From the NCBI GenBank assembly GCA_937967615.1, contig CALCMJ010000035.1, positions 1-53,609 of the forward strand: a stretch of 53,609 bases of DNA, in the 5' to 3' direction. Made by a program: the position numbers and the translations under genes. Source of the DNA: an uncultured Saprospiraceae bacterium (GTDB taxonomy: Bacteria; Bacteroidota; Bacteroidia; Chitinophagales; Saprospiraceae). The notes beneath the pieces are model-generated. The model had not been told where the DNA came from. It made no database searches and worked only from the letters and a program-made list of their open reading frames with translations. This document shows, in pieces, positions 7,207 to 16,822 of the stretch (its first letter is position 1; each line of letters begins with the position of its first letter).

Positions 7207-10200
7207 ATGCGTAAACTAGATCTAATATTCATCTTTTTAGCATTTTCATTTTGTACGATAAATTTAAATGCCCAGAATCACGGGACAATCTCTGATGTAC
7301 CTTTTGAATCCTTCAGCGACAATTCTCTTAGTGTTACGAATTTTTTTGAGAAGAAAAAGACCGAGCTTAGAACCAACTCAGACACTGAATTTAACCTAGT
7401 AGGAACAACTACTGATCTTAAGGGAAATAAACATTATAGGTACAAACAAGAATATAAAGGAATTCCATTTTTTGGTAACAGTTATATACTTCACGAAAAA
7501 GATGGTATTATATCAAGTGCCAATGGGCGATATTTTGAGAATCTAATTTTAGACACCCAAGCAAGCTTTGATCCGTCTACAGCATTATCTATTGCAAAAA
7601 GCAAAATGGATGCACAAGTATATGCTGATGATGATGATCTTGACCATATAAGTTTACAAATAATAGATAAGGCATTTCCTCGCAGTTCTCAAGAATATAA
7701 AATAGTATATGTTTTAGAGCTTCATAGTTTGGAGCCTTTTGACAAAAAACAATTTATTATAGATGCAAAGACAAAAGAGATCTTACATGAAATCCCTCTT
7801 ATACATGATCAAGGAGTTCCTAGTAAAGGCATGACTAGCTATTATGGCGAAAAGTCTTTTATAGTAGATTCAATAGCTCCAAATAAATTTCATCTTCATG
7901 ATCCTACTCGTGGAAAAGGTATAACAACATATACACAAGTAAATGATCTTATTGAAGAAATACACAGCGACGTAAACTATTGGGATTTGAGCGATGAAAA
8001 AAGAGGAAATACAGCCGTAGATGTACATTGGGCAACGCAAGGATTTTATGATATGTTAATTGAAAAATTATCTTGGGATGGCTTAGATAATGCAGGAAGA
8101 TCTATGAACCCAGTCGTGCATGCATTTGGTGGATTAAACTTTGTAAATGCATTTTGGGATGGGACGTATGCCTACTTTGGTGACGGAGATTGTAATTTTC
8201 AAGCTCTAACTTCTATAGAAATTGTTGGGCATGAATTTGCACATGGGATCACCCAAGAAACTGCTAATCTAATTTATTCAGATGAATCTGGTGCAATAAA
8301 TGAAAGCATGAGTGATGTGTTAGGAAAGGCGTTGGAATATTATTTAGACAAAGATGGTTTCACATGGCTCATAGGAGATGACATTACTGAAAGTCCATTC
8401 GCAGAACCCATAAGAAATATGGCTGACCCATCCACACTTGGTCATCCTGCCTTCTATAAGGGTATTGACTGGATAGATGGAGCAGGTGTCCATACCAATA
8501 GTGCAATTGGTAATTTGTGGTTTCAAATATTGGTTGATGGTAAAACTGGAATCAATGAAGATGGAGAAGCTTATGATGCGAACGGCATAGGCATGGATAA
8601 AGCATTGACAATTGCATTTACTTGTCTAAGCTCTTACCTTACAGAAAGTTCAAATTATGCTTCATATTATGTATACAGTTTGGATGTAACTAGGAATTTA
8701 TTTGGAGCGGGATCCACAGAGTACGCCTCTGTAGAGCAAGCTTGGAAAGCGGTAGGGTTAAATGATTCCTATGATCCAGACGGATCAGAGGGGTCAGAGG
8801 GATTAGATCTAAATGCACAAGTTTTCTCTAATAGTGGAATTGAATTATTTACGTGTTTAACAAATGAATTTTTGCCAGTAGAAATTTCTGTTATTAATAC
8901 AGGTACAATAGACTACATTCCTAGCATGAATGGAGAATTGGAAATTAATATATCAAATGAAGATGTTTTCGTTTATCCTTTAGATACATCATTAGCCGTA
9001 GGAGACACATTGGATATTACGTTTTCTGATATAATTTATTTTGAAGGTCAAGATATTGTTGGTGTTTCTGTCGTATTAAAATTACAGGACGATATAAATA
9101 GCCTGAACAATGACGCTTATGCATATATTGAAAATTCAGATAAGACAGAACTCGATCTTAGTTTTTTTCTACTTAGTTATGAAGAAAGCTGCAGCAGTCA
9201 AGATTTGCTATATACTTATTATATAATCAATGAGAGTTGTACTGCCTTAGCATCTAATAGTAATTATCTTATTACAATTTACGATGACAACAACATTCCC
9301 ATACACCTAGAAAACTATGTTACTGATAGAGAAATAGCTCAATTTGGATTCTTATCAGATGTTTTACATTTAAATAAAGAAATGATAGGCTCTAATATAC
9401 CAATAACTGCAGTCCTTGAATTAGAGGAAGATATGTTTTTAGATAATAATAGTAGTTCTGGATTTATTTCAACTCCGACACAAACTAATAAGCAACAATT
9501 TTTAAATAGTTTTTCTGATGAATCTGATTTAACAAATCATATAAACTTTACCTCATTAAGTTCTGCAGATGCGCTTACACTATATCAAGGAGAAAGTTAT
9601 TTAAGTACTACTGGTTCTGAATCAGGGTCTGACAATTATTGCTCAGATCCATTCATTTTATTTTATGAAGACTTAAGCTGGGACAATGTAAATGCTCGTC
9701 TAGATTTATGCCTCAATCTTGAAGACTTATCCGGGCCAATTCTTAAATTTGATTTGGTACAATTCAGAGAGCAAGACCTTACCTACCCAGATTTATTAAC
9801 AAGCATTTGCAAGCTCACAATCAAAAGTGAAGACGATACATTTGAAGATTTTTTTTATGAGCTGGAAGAGGGTGAACTTTATAATTATGCATATCCTTTA
9901 CCTAACGGTTTTAGAGGAGAGATATCATTTCAATTTTTTAACAGAAATGGGAAAGCCTTAGCTTCAGAATTTTTTGAAGGAGATGTCATCTTAATGGATA
10001 ACTTGGAAATCAGCGGTATTGTTGCTACTGATGATGATCCTAAGCAAAAATCCTATGCATCTATATTTCCTAATCCAGTAGAGGAAACATTACATCTGAA
10101 ATTAGGAAAAAAAGCAACTGCATATTCTATCACAAATGCCCAAGGTATTATAATTAAGCGCGGGAATTTAGCGGAACTTAACTCCGCAATAGATATTGGT

Positions 10201-10287
10201 ACATTTGCATCAGGGTATTATATATTGAATTTAGAATATTCTGACAGAGATAGAGAAGCGATACCGTTTATTCATCTAAATAGATAG
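7207..10287 (+). CDS. Secreted M4-family (thermolysin-like) metalloprotease with T9SS sorting domain, copy 1
   Basis: A 1,026-residue secreted zinc endopeptidase. Order of parts: signal peptide (about 1-22, ending in LNAQ), FTP/PepSY-type propeptide (about 50-200), M4 catalytic domain (about 205-525), two CARDB-like beta-sandwich segments (about 540-760), a jelly-roll-like segment with conserved Cys (about 770-935), and a type A T9SS sorting domain (from IFPNPVEETL, about 955-1026). Active-site residues seen: H342-E-F-A-H346 and E366 (zinc ligands and base), H429 with D424 five residues before it, and an acidic D391-D392 pair at the calcium site. It should be exported by Sec, moved over the outer membrane by T9SS and anchored or released. 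It is followed after 4 bases by a paralogue. Confidence 0.92.
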   Translation: MRKLDLIFIFLAFSFCTINLNAQNHGTISDVPFESFSDNSLSVTNFFEKKKTELRTNSDTEFNLVGTTTDLKGNKHYRYKQEYKGIPFFGNSYILHEKDGIISSANGRYFENLILDTQASFDPSTALSIAKSKMDAQVYADDDDLDHISLQIIDKAFPRSSQEYKIVYVLELHSLEPFDKKQFIIDAKTKEILHEIPLIHDQGVPSKGMTSYYGEKSFIVDSIAPNKFHLHDPTRGKGITTYTQVNDLIEEIHSDVNYWDLSDEKRGNTAVDVHWATQGFYDMLIEKLSWDGLDNAGRSMNPVVHAFGGLNFVNAFWDGTYAYFGDGDCNFQALTSIEIVGHEFAHGITQETANLIYSDESGAINESMSDVLGKALEYYLDKDGFTWLIGDDITESPFAEPIRNMADPSTLGHPAFYKGIDWIDGAGVHTNSAIGNLWFQILVDGKTGINEDGEAYDANGIGMDKALTIAFTCLSSYLTESSNYASYYVYSLDVTRNLFGAGSTEYASVEQAWKAVGLNDSYDPDGSEGSEGLDLNAQVFSNSGIELFTCLTNEFLPVEISVINTGTIDYIPSMNGELEINISNEDVFVYPLDTSLAVGDTLDITFSDIIYFEGQDIVGVSVVLKLQDDINSLNNDAYAYIENSDKTELDLSFFLLSYEESCSSQDLLYTYYIINESCTALASNSNYLITIYDDNNIPIHLENYVTDREIAQFGFLSDVLHLNKEMIGSNIPITAVLELEEDMFLDNNSSSGFISTPTQTNKQQFLNSFSDESDLTNHINFTSLSSADALTLYQGESYLSTTGSESGSDNYCSDPFILFYEDLSWDNVNARLDLCLNLEDLSGPILKFDLVQFREQDLTYPDLLTSICKLTIKSEDDTFEDFFYELEEGELYNYAYPLPNGFRGEISFQFFNRNGKALASEFFEGDVILMDNLEISGIVATDDDPKQKSYASIFPNPVEETLHLKLGKKATAYSITNAQGIIIKRGNLAELNSAIDIGTFASGYYILNLEYSDRDREAIPFIHLNR

Positions 10288-10291
10288 TATC

Positions 10292-13200
10292 ATGCTGTTT
10301 AAGAAAATCTCACTACTCAGTTTAGTTCTTATCATATCAATTGTTGGTCTATCTCAGTCAAAGAATTTAGAGACAAGGGCATCCTTCAGTTTTAAGAAGT
10401 ACGATGATTTGGATTTAAACAAAGACAATTTTTTTAAAGTACATGCATCTAAAATGCGACTCAGCGAGTTAACTCAATTCAAATTGCAAAAAGCGATTTC
10501 TGGTATAGGTGATTTACGTCATTATAGGTACAAGCAATATTACAAAAACGTCCCTGTCTATGGAATGAGTTATATTCTACATGAGCAAAACGGCAAGATT
10601 ATTCACTCAAATGGCAATTATCTTCCACAACTTGACTTACCCACCCAAGTTCATATAGATAAAAACACTGCTATAAAAAATGCAATGCGTCATATGCAGA
10701 TTTCATCTTATGATAATGCACCAAAACCTGTGCTTCACATTATTGATGCACATTTTCCCAAAAAATCAGATGATTACAAACTTGTCTATGTTTTTGAACT
10801 CGTATCTAAAAATTCATCAGAAAAATGGGAATACATCATTGACGCGCAAAACGGTGCATATCTAAATAGTTTTAGCACAATTTTTGATATCGCGGTGGAA
10901 GCCAAAGGACTAACCTCTTACTATGGGGAGAAGAGTTTTATGGTGGATTCATTAGCTCCTGATAAATTTCGTTTACACGATTCCACTCGAGGAAATGGAA
11001 TAACGACATACACAGAACAAGATGGTTCCGTGGAAGAAATTCATAACTCATCTAATTTCTGGGATCTAAGCCATCAAAAAAGAGGAAGCGCGGCAATAGA
11101 TGTACACTGGGCTACGCAGGGTTTTTATGATATGCTAAATGAAAAATTTGAATGGAATGGATTAGATAATGCGGGTAGATCCATGAACTCAAAAGTCCAT
11201 ACCAATGGAGGACAAAATCTTGTGAATGCGACCTGGGATGGATCATTTGCAAATTTTGGAGATGGTGACTGCAATTTTGAATCAGTTACGGCAATTGAAA
11301 TAGTAGGGCACGAATTTACGCATGGAATTATAAGTGAAACGGCTAACTTGATCTATCAAAATGAATCAGGAGCTATAAATGAAAGTCTTGCAGATGTAAT
11401 GGGCAAGGCTCTTGAATACCACTTAGATAAAGATGGCTTTTCTTGGCTTGTTGGAGACGACATAACGACGAGTCCATTTGCAGAACCTATAAGAAATATG
11501 GCTAACCCATTAGACTTAGGACATCCCGCATTCTACAAAGGATTTGGATGGATGGATGGAGCAGGTGTTCATACCAATAGTTCTATTGGTAATCTTTGGT
11601 TTCAAATTTTAGTTGACGGAAAAACTGGTGTGAATGAATTAGGAGAAACATATGAAGTTTCTGGAATTGGAATGGACAATGCCTTAGATATAGTATTTAC
11701 TTGCCTAACTTCATATTTAACTGAAAATTCAAACTATCCAGCATATTATTATTATAGTTTGGAAGTTGCAGAGAATATATTTGGAGAAAATTCTAATGAA
11801 TTCGTAGCTGTACAAGAAGCATGGAAAGCAGTAGGACTTAATGACTCTTACAACATTAATAATGAACAGACAATGGGTTTAGATTTAGCAATTCAATTGT
11901 TTTCTAATCAATTTTCTGATATACTAACTTGTGTGGTTGATGATTTTGTTGACTTAGAAATCTTAGTGATCAATAGGGGCTCAGTGGATTTTATAGAATC
12001 ATTTAATGGTTCTATAAAAATTGAAAATTGGTCCTCTGGAGAATACAACTACCTCTTAAATGCACCTATTCTAAAAGGAGACACCTTACGTATAACATTA
12101 TCAGATTATTTATTCATTGAATCCAATTCTGTAGGTGAAGTTGTAAGTGCTTATTTAAAATTAGAAGATGATGCAAGGCTATCAAATAATGATAGCAATG
12201 TTTATATAAACAACACACCCCAATTAGGTTTAGATGTAAATCTTGACTTAAAAATATTAAGTAAAACTTGTGTGAAAGACGGAATACATTTTCAATATTC
12301 ATTACGAAATGAAAGCTGCGAAATACTTCCAAAAAATACAGAATATAGTATTGAATTTTACGATGAAAAAGATGCACTCATTTATACTATTAACTCTTCA
12401 ACAGTTCAAGACTTAACGCCTTATGAAGCTCTAAGCGCTAATATTCTCTTTACAAATGACATATTAGATGGGACCGGAAAAATAACAGCCATATTGAATT
12501 TATCTGGTGATATGAATGAGGCCAATAATTTGGCAGATAGAACCTTTAATGCAACAATACAATTTAATAATCAACAATTTCTAACAAGTTTTTCCAGCGG
12601 CAGTGACATTGTTAATAATATAAATTACTCTACAAGTGGCACAGCGAATATTGTTGAGTACAACGGCGAGAAGTATTATGGCACTACGGGATCAGATTTT
12701 AACTTAGATTCATATTGTTATGATCCGTTAATCTTTTTTTATGAAAAACCAAGTATCGGGGGTCTTGTGGCATCCATTGAATTATGTTTAGACCTCAAGG
12801 AAATTGTGAATCCTGCTCTTAAATTTGACTTAGTTCAATTTAGAGATATCGTTCCTGCCCATCCAGACCTATTAACAAGTATCTGTAAACTAAGTTTCAT
12901 TTCTGAAAATGATTTCTTTGAAGAACTGTTTTACGATTTAGAAGAAGGCGAAATTTATAACTATACTTATCCACTAGCTAATAATTTTAAGGGTGAGATA
13001 CTATTTCAATTTTACAATAGAAATGAAAGAACTATAAAATCAGAATATTTTGAAGGTGATGTATTCTTGTTAGATAATCTAGAAATTACTGGTCTCGTCC
13101 CAAGCAATGAGCTTTCAGAATTAAAATCATCTGCAACTCTATTTCCAAATCCAGTAGAGAATACGCTTAATTTAAAACTGAGTAAAACCGCTACAAATTA

Positions 13201-13363
13201 TTCAATAATGAACGCTCAAGGCATAAAAATTAAAAGCGCAGAACTTAGAGATCTCAATTCTAAAATCGATTTAACAACATTCTCGTCAGGATATTATATT
13301 TTGCACTTGGAATATTCTGATAATGACCGAAAAGCAATCCCATTTATACATCTTGAACCTTAA
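10292..13363 (+). CDS. Secreted M4-family metalloprotease with T9SS sorting domain, copy 2
   Basis: A tandem paralogue of the preceding gene, 1,023 residues, with the same layout: signal peptide (ending near GLSQS), propeptide, M4 domain, CARDB-like segments, jelly-roll-like segment and type A T9SS domain (from LFPNPVENTL). All expected catalytic residues are kept: H340, E341, H344, E364, D422 and H427. It is closest to copy 1 across the catalytic domain (shared WMDGAGVHTNS-type segment), but its leader and propeptide (FKKYDD..NKDNFF, THSNGNYLP-type text) are closer to copy 3. This mosaic suggests more than one duplication, or exchange between copies. Spacing of 4 and 8 bases to its neighbours points to one transcript. 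Confidence 0.92.
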   Translation: MLFKKISLLSLVLIISIVGLSQSKNLETRASFSFKKYDDLDLNKDNFFKVHASKMRLSELTQFKLQKAISGIGDLRHYRYKQYYKNVPVYGMSYILHEQNGKIIHSNGNYLPQLDLPTQVHIDKNTAIKNAMRHMQISSYDNAPKPVLHIIDAHFPKKSDDYKLVYVFELVSKNSSEKWEYIIDAQNGAYLNSFSTIFDIAVEAKGLTSYYGEKSFMVDSLAPDKFRLHDSTRGNGITTYTEQDGSVEEIHNSSNFWDLSHQKRGSAAIDVHWATQGFYDMLNEKFEWNGLDNAGRSMNSKVHTNGGQNLVNATWDGSFANFGDGDCNFESVTAIEIVGHEFTHGIISETANLIYQNESGAINESLADVMGKALEYHLDKDGFSWLVGDDITTSPFAEPIRNMANPLDLGHPAFYKGFGWMDGAGVHTNSSIGNLWFQILVDGKTGVNELGETYEVSGIGMDNALDIVFTCLTSYLTENSNYPAYYYYSLEVAENIFGENSNEFVAVQEAWKAVGLNDSYNINNEQTMGLDLAIQLFSNQFSDILTCVVDDFVDLEILVINRGSVDFIESFNGSIKIENWSSGEYNYLLNAPILKGDTLRITLSDYLFIESNSVGEVVSAYLKLEDDARLSNNDSNVYINNTPQLGLDVNLDLKILSKTCVKDGIHFQYSLRNESCEILPKNTEYSIEFYDEKDALIYTINSSTVQDLTPYEALSANILFTNDILDGTGKITAILNLSGDMNEANNLADRTFNATIQFNNQQFLTSFSSGSDIVNNINYSTSGTANIVEYNGEKYYGTTGSDFNLDSYCYDPLIFFYEKPSIGGLVASIELCLDLKEIVNPALKFDLVQFRDIVPAHPDLLTSICKLSFISENDFFEELFYDLEEGEIYNYTYPLANNFKGEILFQFYNRNERTIKSEYFEGDVFLLDNLEITGLVPSNELSELKSSATLFPNPVENTLNLKLSKTATNYSIMNAQGIKIKSAELRDLNSKIDLTTFSSGYYILHLEYSDNDRKAIPFIHLEP

Positions 13364-13371
13364 TAAACAGT

Positions 13372-16300
13372 ATGCTTAAAAAAATAACACCTCTTAGTTT
13401 TATCTTACTTCTGTCAATAGTAGGTTTATCCCAGTCTTCAAATCTTGAAAAAAGAGCAGCATTTAGTTTTACTGAATATGAAAATGGCCTTTTGAACAAA
13501 GATGTTTTCTTCAGCACAAAAGCATCTGAGATGGGATTAAGCACATTGACCCAATTTAAATTAACCAAAGAAATACCTGGAGAAGTAAAACACTACCGTT
13601 ACAAGCAATACTACAAAGACATTCCTGTATATGGATTAAGTTACATCTTACATGAGCGAAATGGAAAGATCACACACTCCAATGGCAGCTATCTTCCCCA
13701 GATAGAGTTATCTACTACGCCAAGAATAGATGGCGCAAAGGCTATTGAAATTGCAATGCACCACATGCAGATTGAAACCTATGAAAATACACCTAAACCA
13801 AGTCTCTATATTATTGATACGAATTACCCGCAGGCATCTAATGAGTATAAACTTGCTTATGTGTTTGAATTAGAATCGAAACAAGCTGCAGCAAAAAACG
13901 AATATATCATTGATGCACATACAGGAGGATACATAACGAGTTTTTCTAAGATATTTGATATAGGCGTAGAAGGAAAAGGACTGACGAGCTATTATGGTGA
14001 GAAAAGTTTTATCACTGATTCTATAGGGCCAGGACAATACATGTTACATGACCCTACTCGGGGTGATGGAATTACAACCTTAACAGATGCCAGTGGTTCA
14101 TCTCAAGAACTTGAAGACGAAGATAATTATTGGGATTACACGGACACAGAACATGGCACTTCTGCTATTGACGTGCACTGGGGAACGCAGAAATTCTGGG
14201 ATATGCTAGTCAATAAACTCAATTGGGAAGGCCTTGATAATAATGGAAAGTCTATGAACCCAATTGTAGAAATTTTAGGAGGTTCTGATTTTGTAAACGC
14301 GCAATGGAACGGTGAAAATGCAGTTTTTGGAAATGGAGATTGTCATCATAATCCACTTACCTCGCTTGATGTTGTAGGTCATGAATTTACACATGGTATT
14401 ATAGAAGAGACAGCTGGTCTTATTCCATTCTCAGAATCTGGAGCCATAAATGAAAGCATATGCGATGTACTAGGAAAGTGTCTTGAGTATTACGAAGATC
14501 CTGATAATTTTACGTGGTATTTAGGCCAAACGTTTTTGAATACACCCTTTGCGTTCCCATTTAGAAATATGTCAGATCCGCATGAGTTTAATGATCCTAA
14601 GTTTTACCAAGGAGAGTATTGGTTTAATTGTGGGACAATACATTACAATGCTGGAGTAGGAAATTACTGGTTCTATTTGCTCGCGCAAGGAGGTTCTGGG
14701 GTAAATGAAATAGGAGAAACATATTCGATCCCCGCACTTGGAATAGAAACTGCGATGGAAATTGTGTTTAGCACTATGAGTTCATATCTCACTGAAAACT
14801 CACGCTATTATGAATATTATTTAGCCAGCCTTCAGGCAACGGAAGATCTTTTTGGAGAAGGTGCAGCAGAAATAGCTATTGTTCGTGATGCATGGAATGC
14901 AGTGGGTGTGAAAGAAGGTGTAACCGTAATTTCAGGTATTTCTCTTATCGTAGACTTTGACAATGACTTTCAGTCAACGGTAAATTTCTTTTGTGAGGAT
15001 GGTGCGTTCTACCAAGACACAGTTCTCATTATTAACACAGGTACAAAAGATTACACAGCAAATTTATTTGCTGAATTAAAATTGGCAATTGGGGCGAATA
15101 GTTTTTATCTACCTATTGACAAAGACATACCTGCTGGCGATACACTAGTTTTTCCCATTAATGATATTGTTACTATTGACTTTGATGGAAAAAGAAATCT
15201 CTTTGCCTCAATAGAATTTGATCAGAATCAGGTTGAATGTTTGCCATCTGTTGTTGTTGTTTTACAAAATTCAAAAATAACAGAACCTGATGTGAGAATT
15301 ACCGCTACTTACAAATCTACAGCATGTCAAGATGATCAGGGTTTAACGTATGTTGTGCGTCTGAATAACACCAGCTGTTTAGCTATTCCTAATCAAACAG
15401 ACTACACGGTATATGTATATGATTTAGGAGTACTAATTTTTCAAGAGACTTATGACACGTTTCTTGAAATAGCGCAAGGATCTTTTACAAGTTTTAGTTT
15501 AGAATTAGATTACAATCTTCTTTCAGGTGAAGACTTAGATGTCCTCGTAGAAATGGATGGTGACGTAGACCCAAATAATAATATGACTACGTTGAATTTT
15601 ATTAAAGCTCAGGAAACTGTAAAATCCGAATATTTAAATACGTTTACTACTGAAATCAATCCCACAAACCAACTCAAATACGATAAGCGAACACTCATAA
15701 CTGAACCTGTTGAATATTTAGGAGAATCTTATTTTGCTGCGTCTGCATATTATGAAAATCCAGATGTTGGTTTTTGTATGGACCCTACGGAGTATTTTAT
15801 TGGCGGTCTTTCAAGAACAGGAAAAACAGCTCAGCTTTCCATGTGTGTAAATCTAGAAGGTTACTCCTCCTCCATGCTAAAATTTGATTTGATACAATTC
15901 AGAAATGATTCATTTCAGTATCAAGATCTTTTTGAAAATAGCGTCATGAAAGTATTTATAAACGGAGAAAATCAGTTTGATGAAGAATTAATTTATGATT
16001 TGGAAGAAGGAGAGAAATATTCTTTCTCTTACAATCTTGAAAACAATTTTAATGGAAATATAATTCTCCAATTTTTTAATTGGTCGGGCACTCTACCTTC
16101 AAATCCAGATTTTTTTGAATATGATGTTTTCTTGTTAGATAACTTAGAAATAGAAGAAGGAGTTACAGATGTTGAAGATCTAAATCATTCTTCTTTCGCA
16201 GAAGTCTTCCCTAATCCTTCAGCTGATAATCTTCAACTTTTATCTACAAAAGAAATTAAATATATCTCTATAATTAATACACAGGGGCAATCCGTTTCAC

Positions 16301-16431
16301 GAATTAATAATCGTGAACAGAGACAAGAAATAATTACACATGATTTAGATAGCGGATACTATTTTTTAAATATTGTATACGCAGACAAAAGCCGAGAGTC
16401 TATTCCTTTTATTAAAATTAAGAATCAATAA
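13372..16431 (+). CDS. M4-family metalloprotease homologue with T9SS sorting domain, copy 3 (altered active site)
   Basis: The third tandem paralogue, 1,019 residues, with signal peptide, propeptide, M4-like domain, accessory beta domains and a type A T9SS domain (from VFPNPSADNL). The zinc site is intact (H337-E-F-T-H341, E361) and the second catalytic His is present (H424). The Asp five residues before it, which corresponds to thermolysin D226, is Asn419, and the acidic pair at the calcium site is Gln386-Thr387. Extra Cys residues (for example in FNCGTIH and GKCLEYY) are absent from copies 1 and 2. It may have changed activity, specificity or pH range, or act as a non-catalytic binder. Its stop lies 5 bases from the end of the convergent gene. 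Confidence 0.9.
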   Translation: MLKKITPLSFILLLSIVGLSQSSNLEKRAAFSFTEYENGLLNKDVFFSTKASEMGLSTLTQFKLTKEIPGEVKHYRYKQYYKDIPVYGLSYILHERNGKITHSNGSYLPQIELSTTPRIDGAKAIEIAMHHMQIETYENTPKPSLYIIDTNYPQASNEYKLAYVFELESKQAAAKNEYIIDAHTGGYITSFSKIFDIGVEGKGLTSYYGEKSFITDSIGPGQYMLHDPTRGDGITTLTDASGSSQELEDEDNYWDYTDTEHGTSAIDVHWGTQKFWDMLVNKLNWEGLDNNGKSMNPIVEILGGSDFVNAQWNGENAVFGNGDCHHNPLTSLDVVGHEFTHGIIEETAGLIPFSESGAINESICDVLGKCLEYYEDPDNFTWYLGQTFLNTPFAFPFRNMSDPHEFNDPKFYQGEYWFNCGTIHYNAGVGNYWFYLLAQGGSGVNEIGETYSIPALGIETAMEIVFSTMSSYLTENSRYYEYYLASLQATEDLFGEGAAEIAIVRDAWNAVGVKEGVTVISGISLIVDFDNDFQSTVNFFCEDGAFYQDTVLIINTGTKDYTANLFAELKLAIGANSFYLPIDKDIPAGDTLVFPINDIVTIDFDGKRNLFASIEFDQNQVECLPSVVVVLQNSKITEPDVRITATYKSTACQDDQGLTYVVRLNNTSCLAIPNQTDYTVYVYDLGVLIFQETYDTFLEIAQGSFTSFSLELDYNLLSGEDLDVLVEMDGDVDPNNNMTTLNFIKAQETVKSEYLNTFTTEINPTNQLKYDKRTLITEPVEYLGESYFAASAYYENPDVGFCMDPTEYFIGGLSRTGKTAQLSMCVNLEGYSSSMLKFDLIQFRNDSFQYQDLFENSVMKVFINGENQFDEELIYDLEEGEKYSFSYNLENNFNGNIILQFFNWSGTLPSNPDFFEYDVFLLDNLEIEEGVTDVEDLNHSSFAEVFPNPSADNLQLLSTKEIKYISIINTQGQSVSRINNREQRQEIITHDLDSGYYFLNIVYADKSRESIPFIKIKNQ

Positions 16432-16436
16432 GGAGC

Positions 16437-16787
16437 TTAAGTTACTTTCTTAGTTTTTCTGGCTGTCATAAAACTCTTAATAAAAAAGACCATTGCAAGT
16501 ACTGAGGTCAGTATCATTGCTCCCACTCTCACGATTCCCATTGTATCTCCTTCTGCAATATTTCCTCTTAATGGCTTCATCAGTGCAAAGCCAACAAGCA
16601 AAGTTAATAAGACTGCAATGTGCGACTGCACCTTGTTGTCTAATCGTATACCATTATTCATGGTGAGTAAGAGTATTCCAAAAACAACAGGAATAAAGGA
16701 AGTGGGTGCCTTTGTGGCTACATAACCCCAAATCCCCATAATAATGAGAGTATAGGCATTAATTGAACTTGCAGTGTGTGCTTTCAT
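16437..16787 (-). CDS. Small four-helix membrane protein of unknown function
   Basis: 116 residues with four hydrophobic stretches (about 8-25, 30-45, 55-70 and 86-105) joined by short loops, a short N-terminus (MKAHTASSINAY) and a basic C-terminus (ARKTKKVT). The compact size and glycine-containing helices loosely recall TMEM14-like proteins, but I cannot assign a family. It lies 36 bases downstream of the PBP1A gene on the same strand and may be co-transcribed with it. No functional residues can be named. Confidence 0.7.
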   Translation of the reverse strand: MKAHTASSINAYTLIIMGIWGYVATKAPTSFIPVVFGILLLTMNNGIRLDNKVQSHIAVLLTLLVGFALMKPLRGNIAEGDTMGIVRVGAMILTSVLAMVFFIKSFMTARKTKKVT

Positions 16788-16822
16788 ATTTTGTAGTTTT
16801 AAGTTTTAAGTTTTCCTATTTC

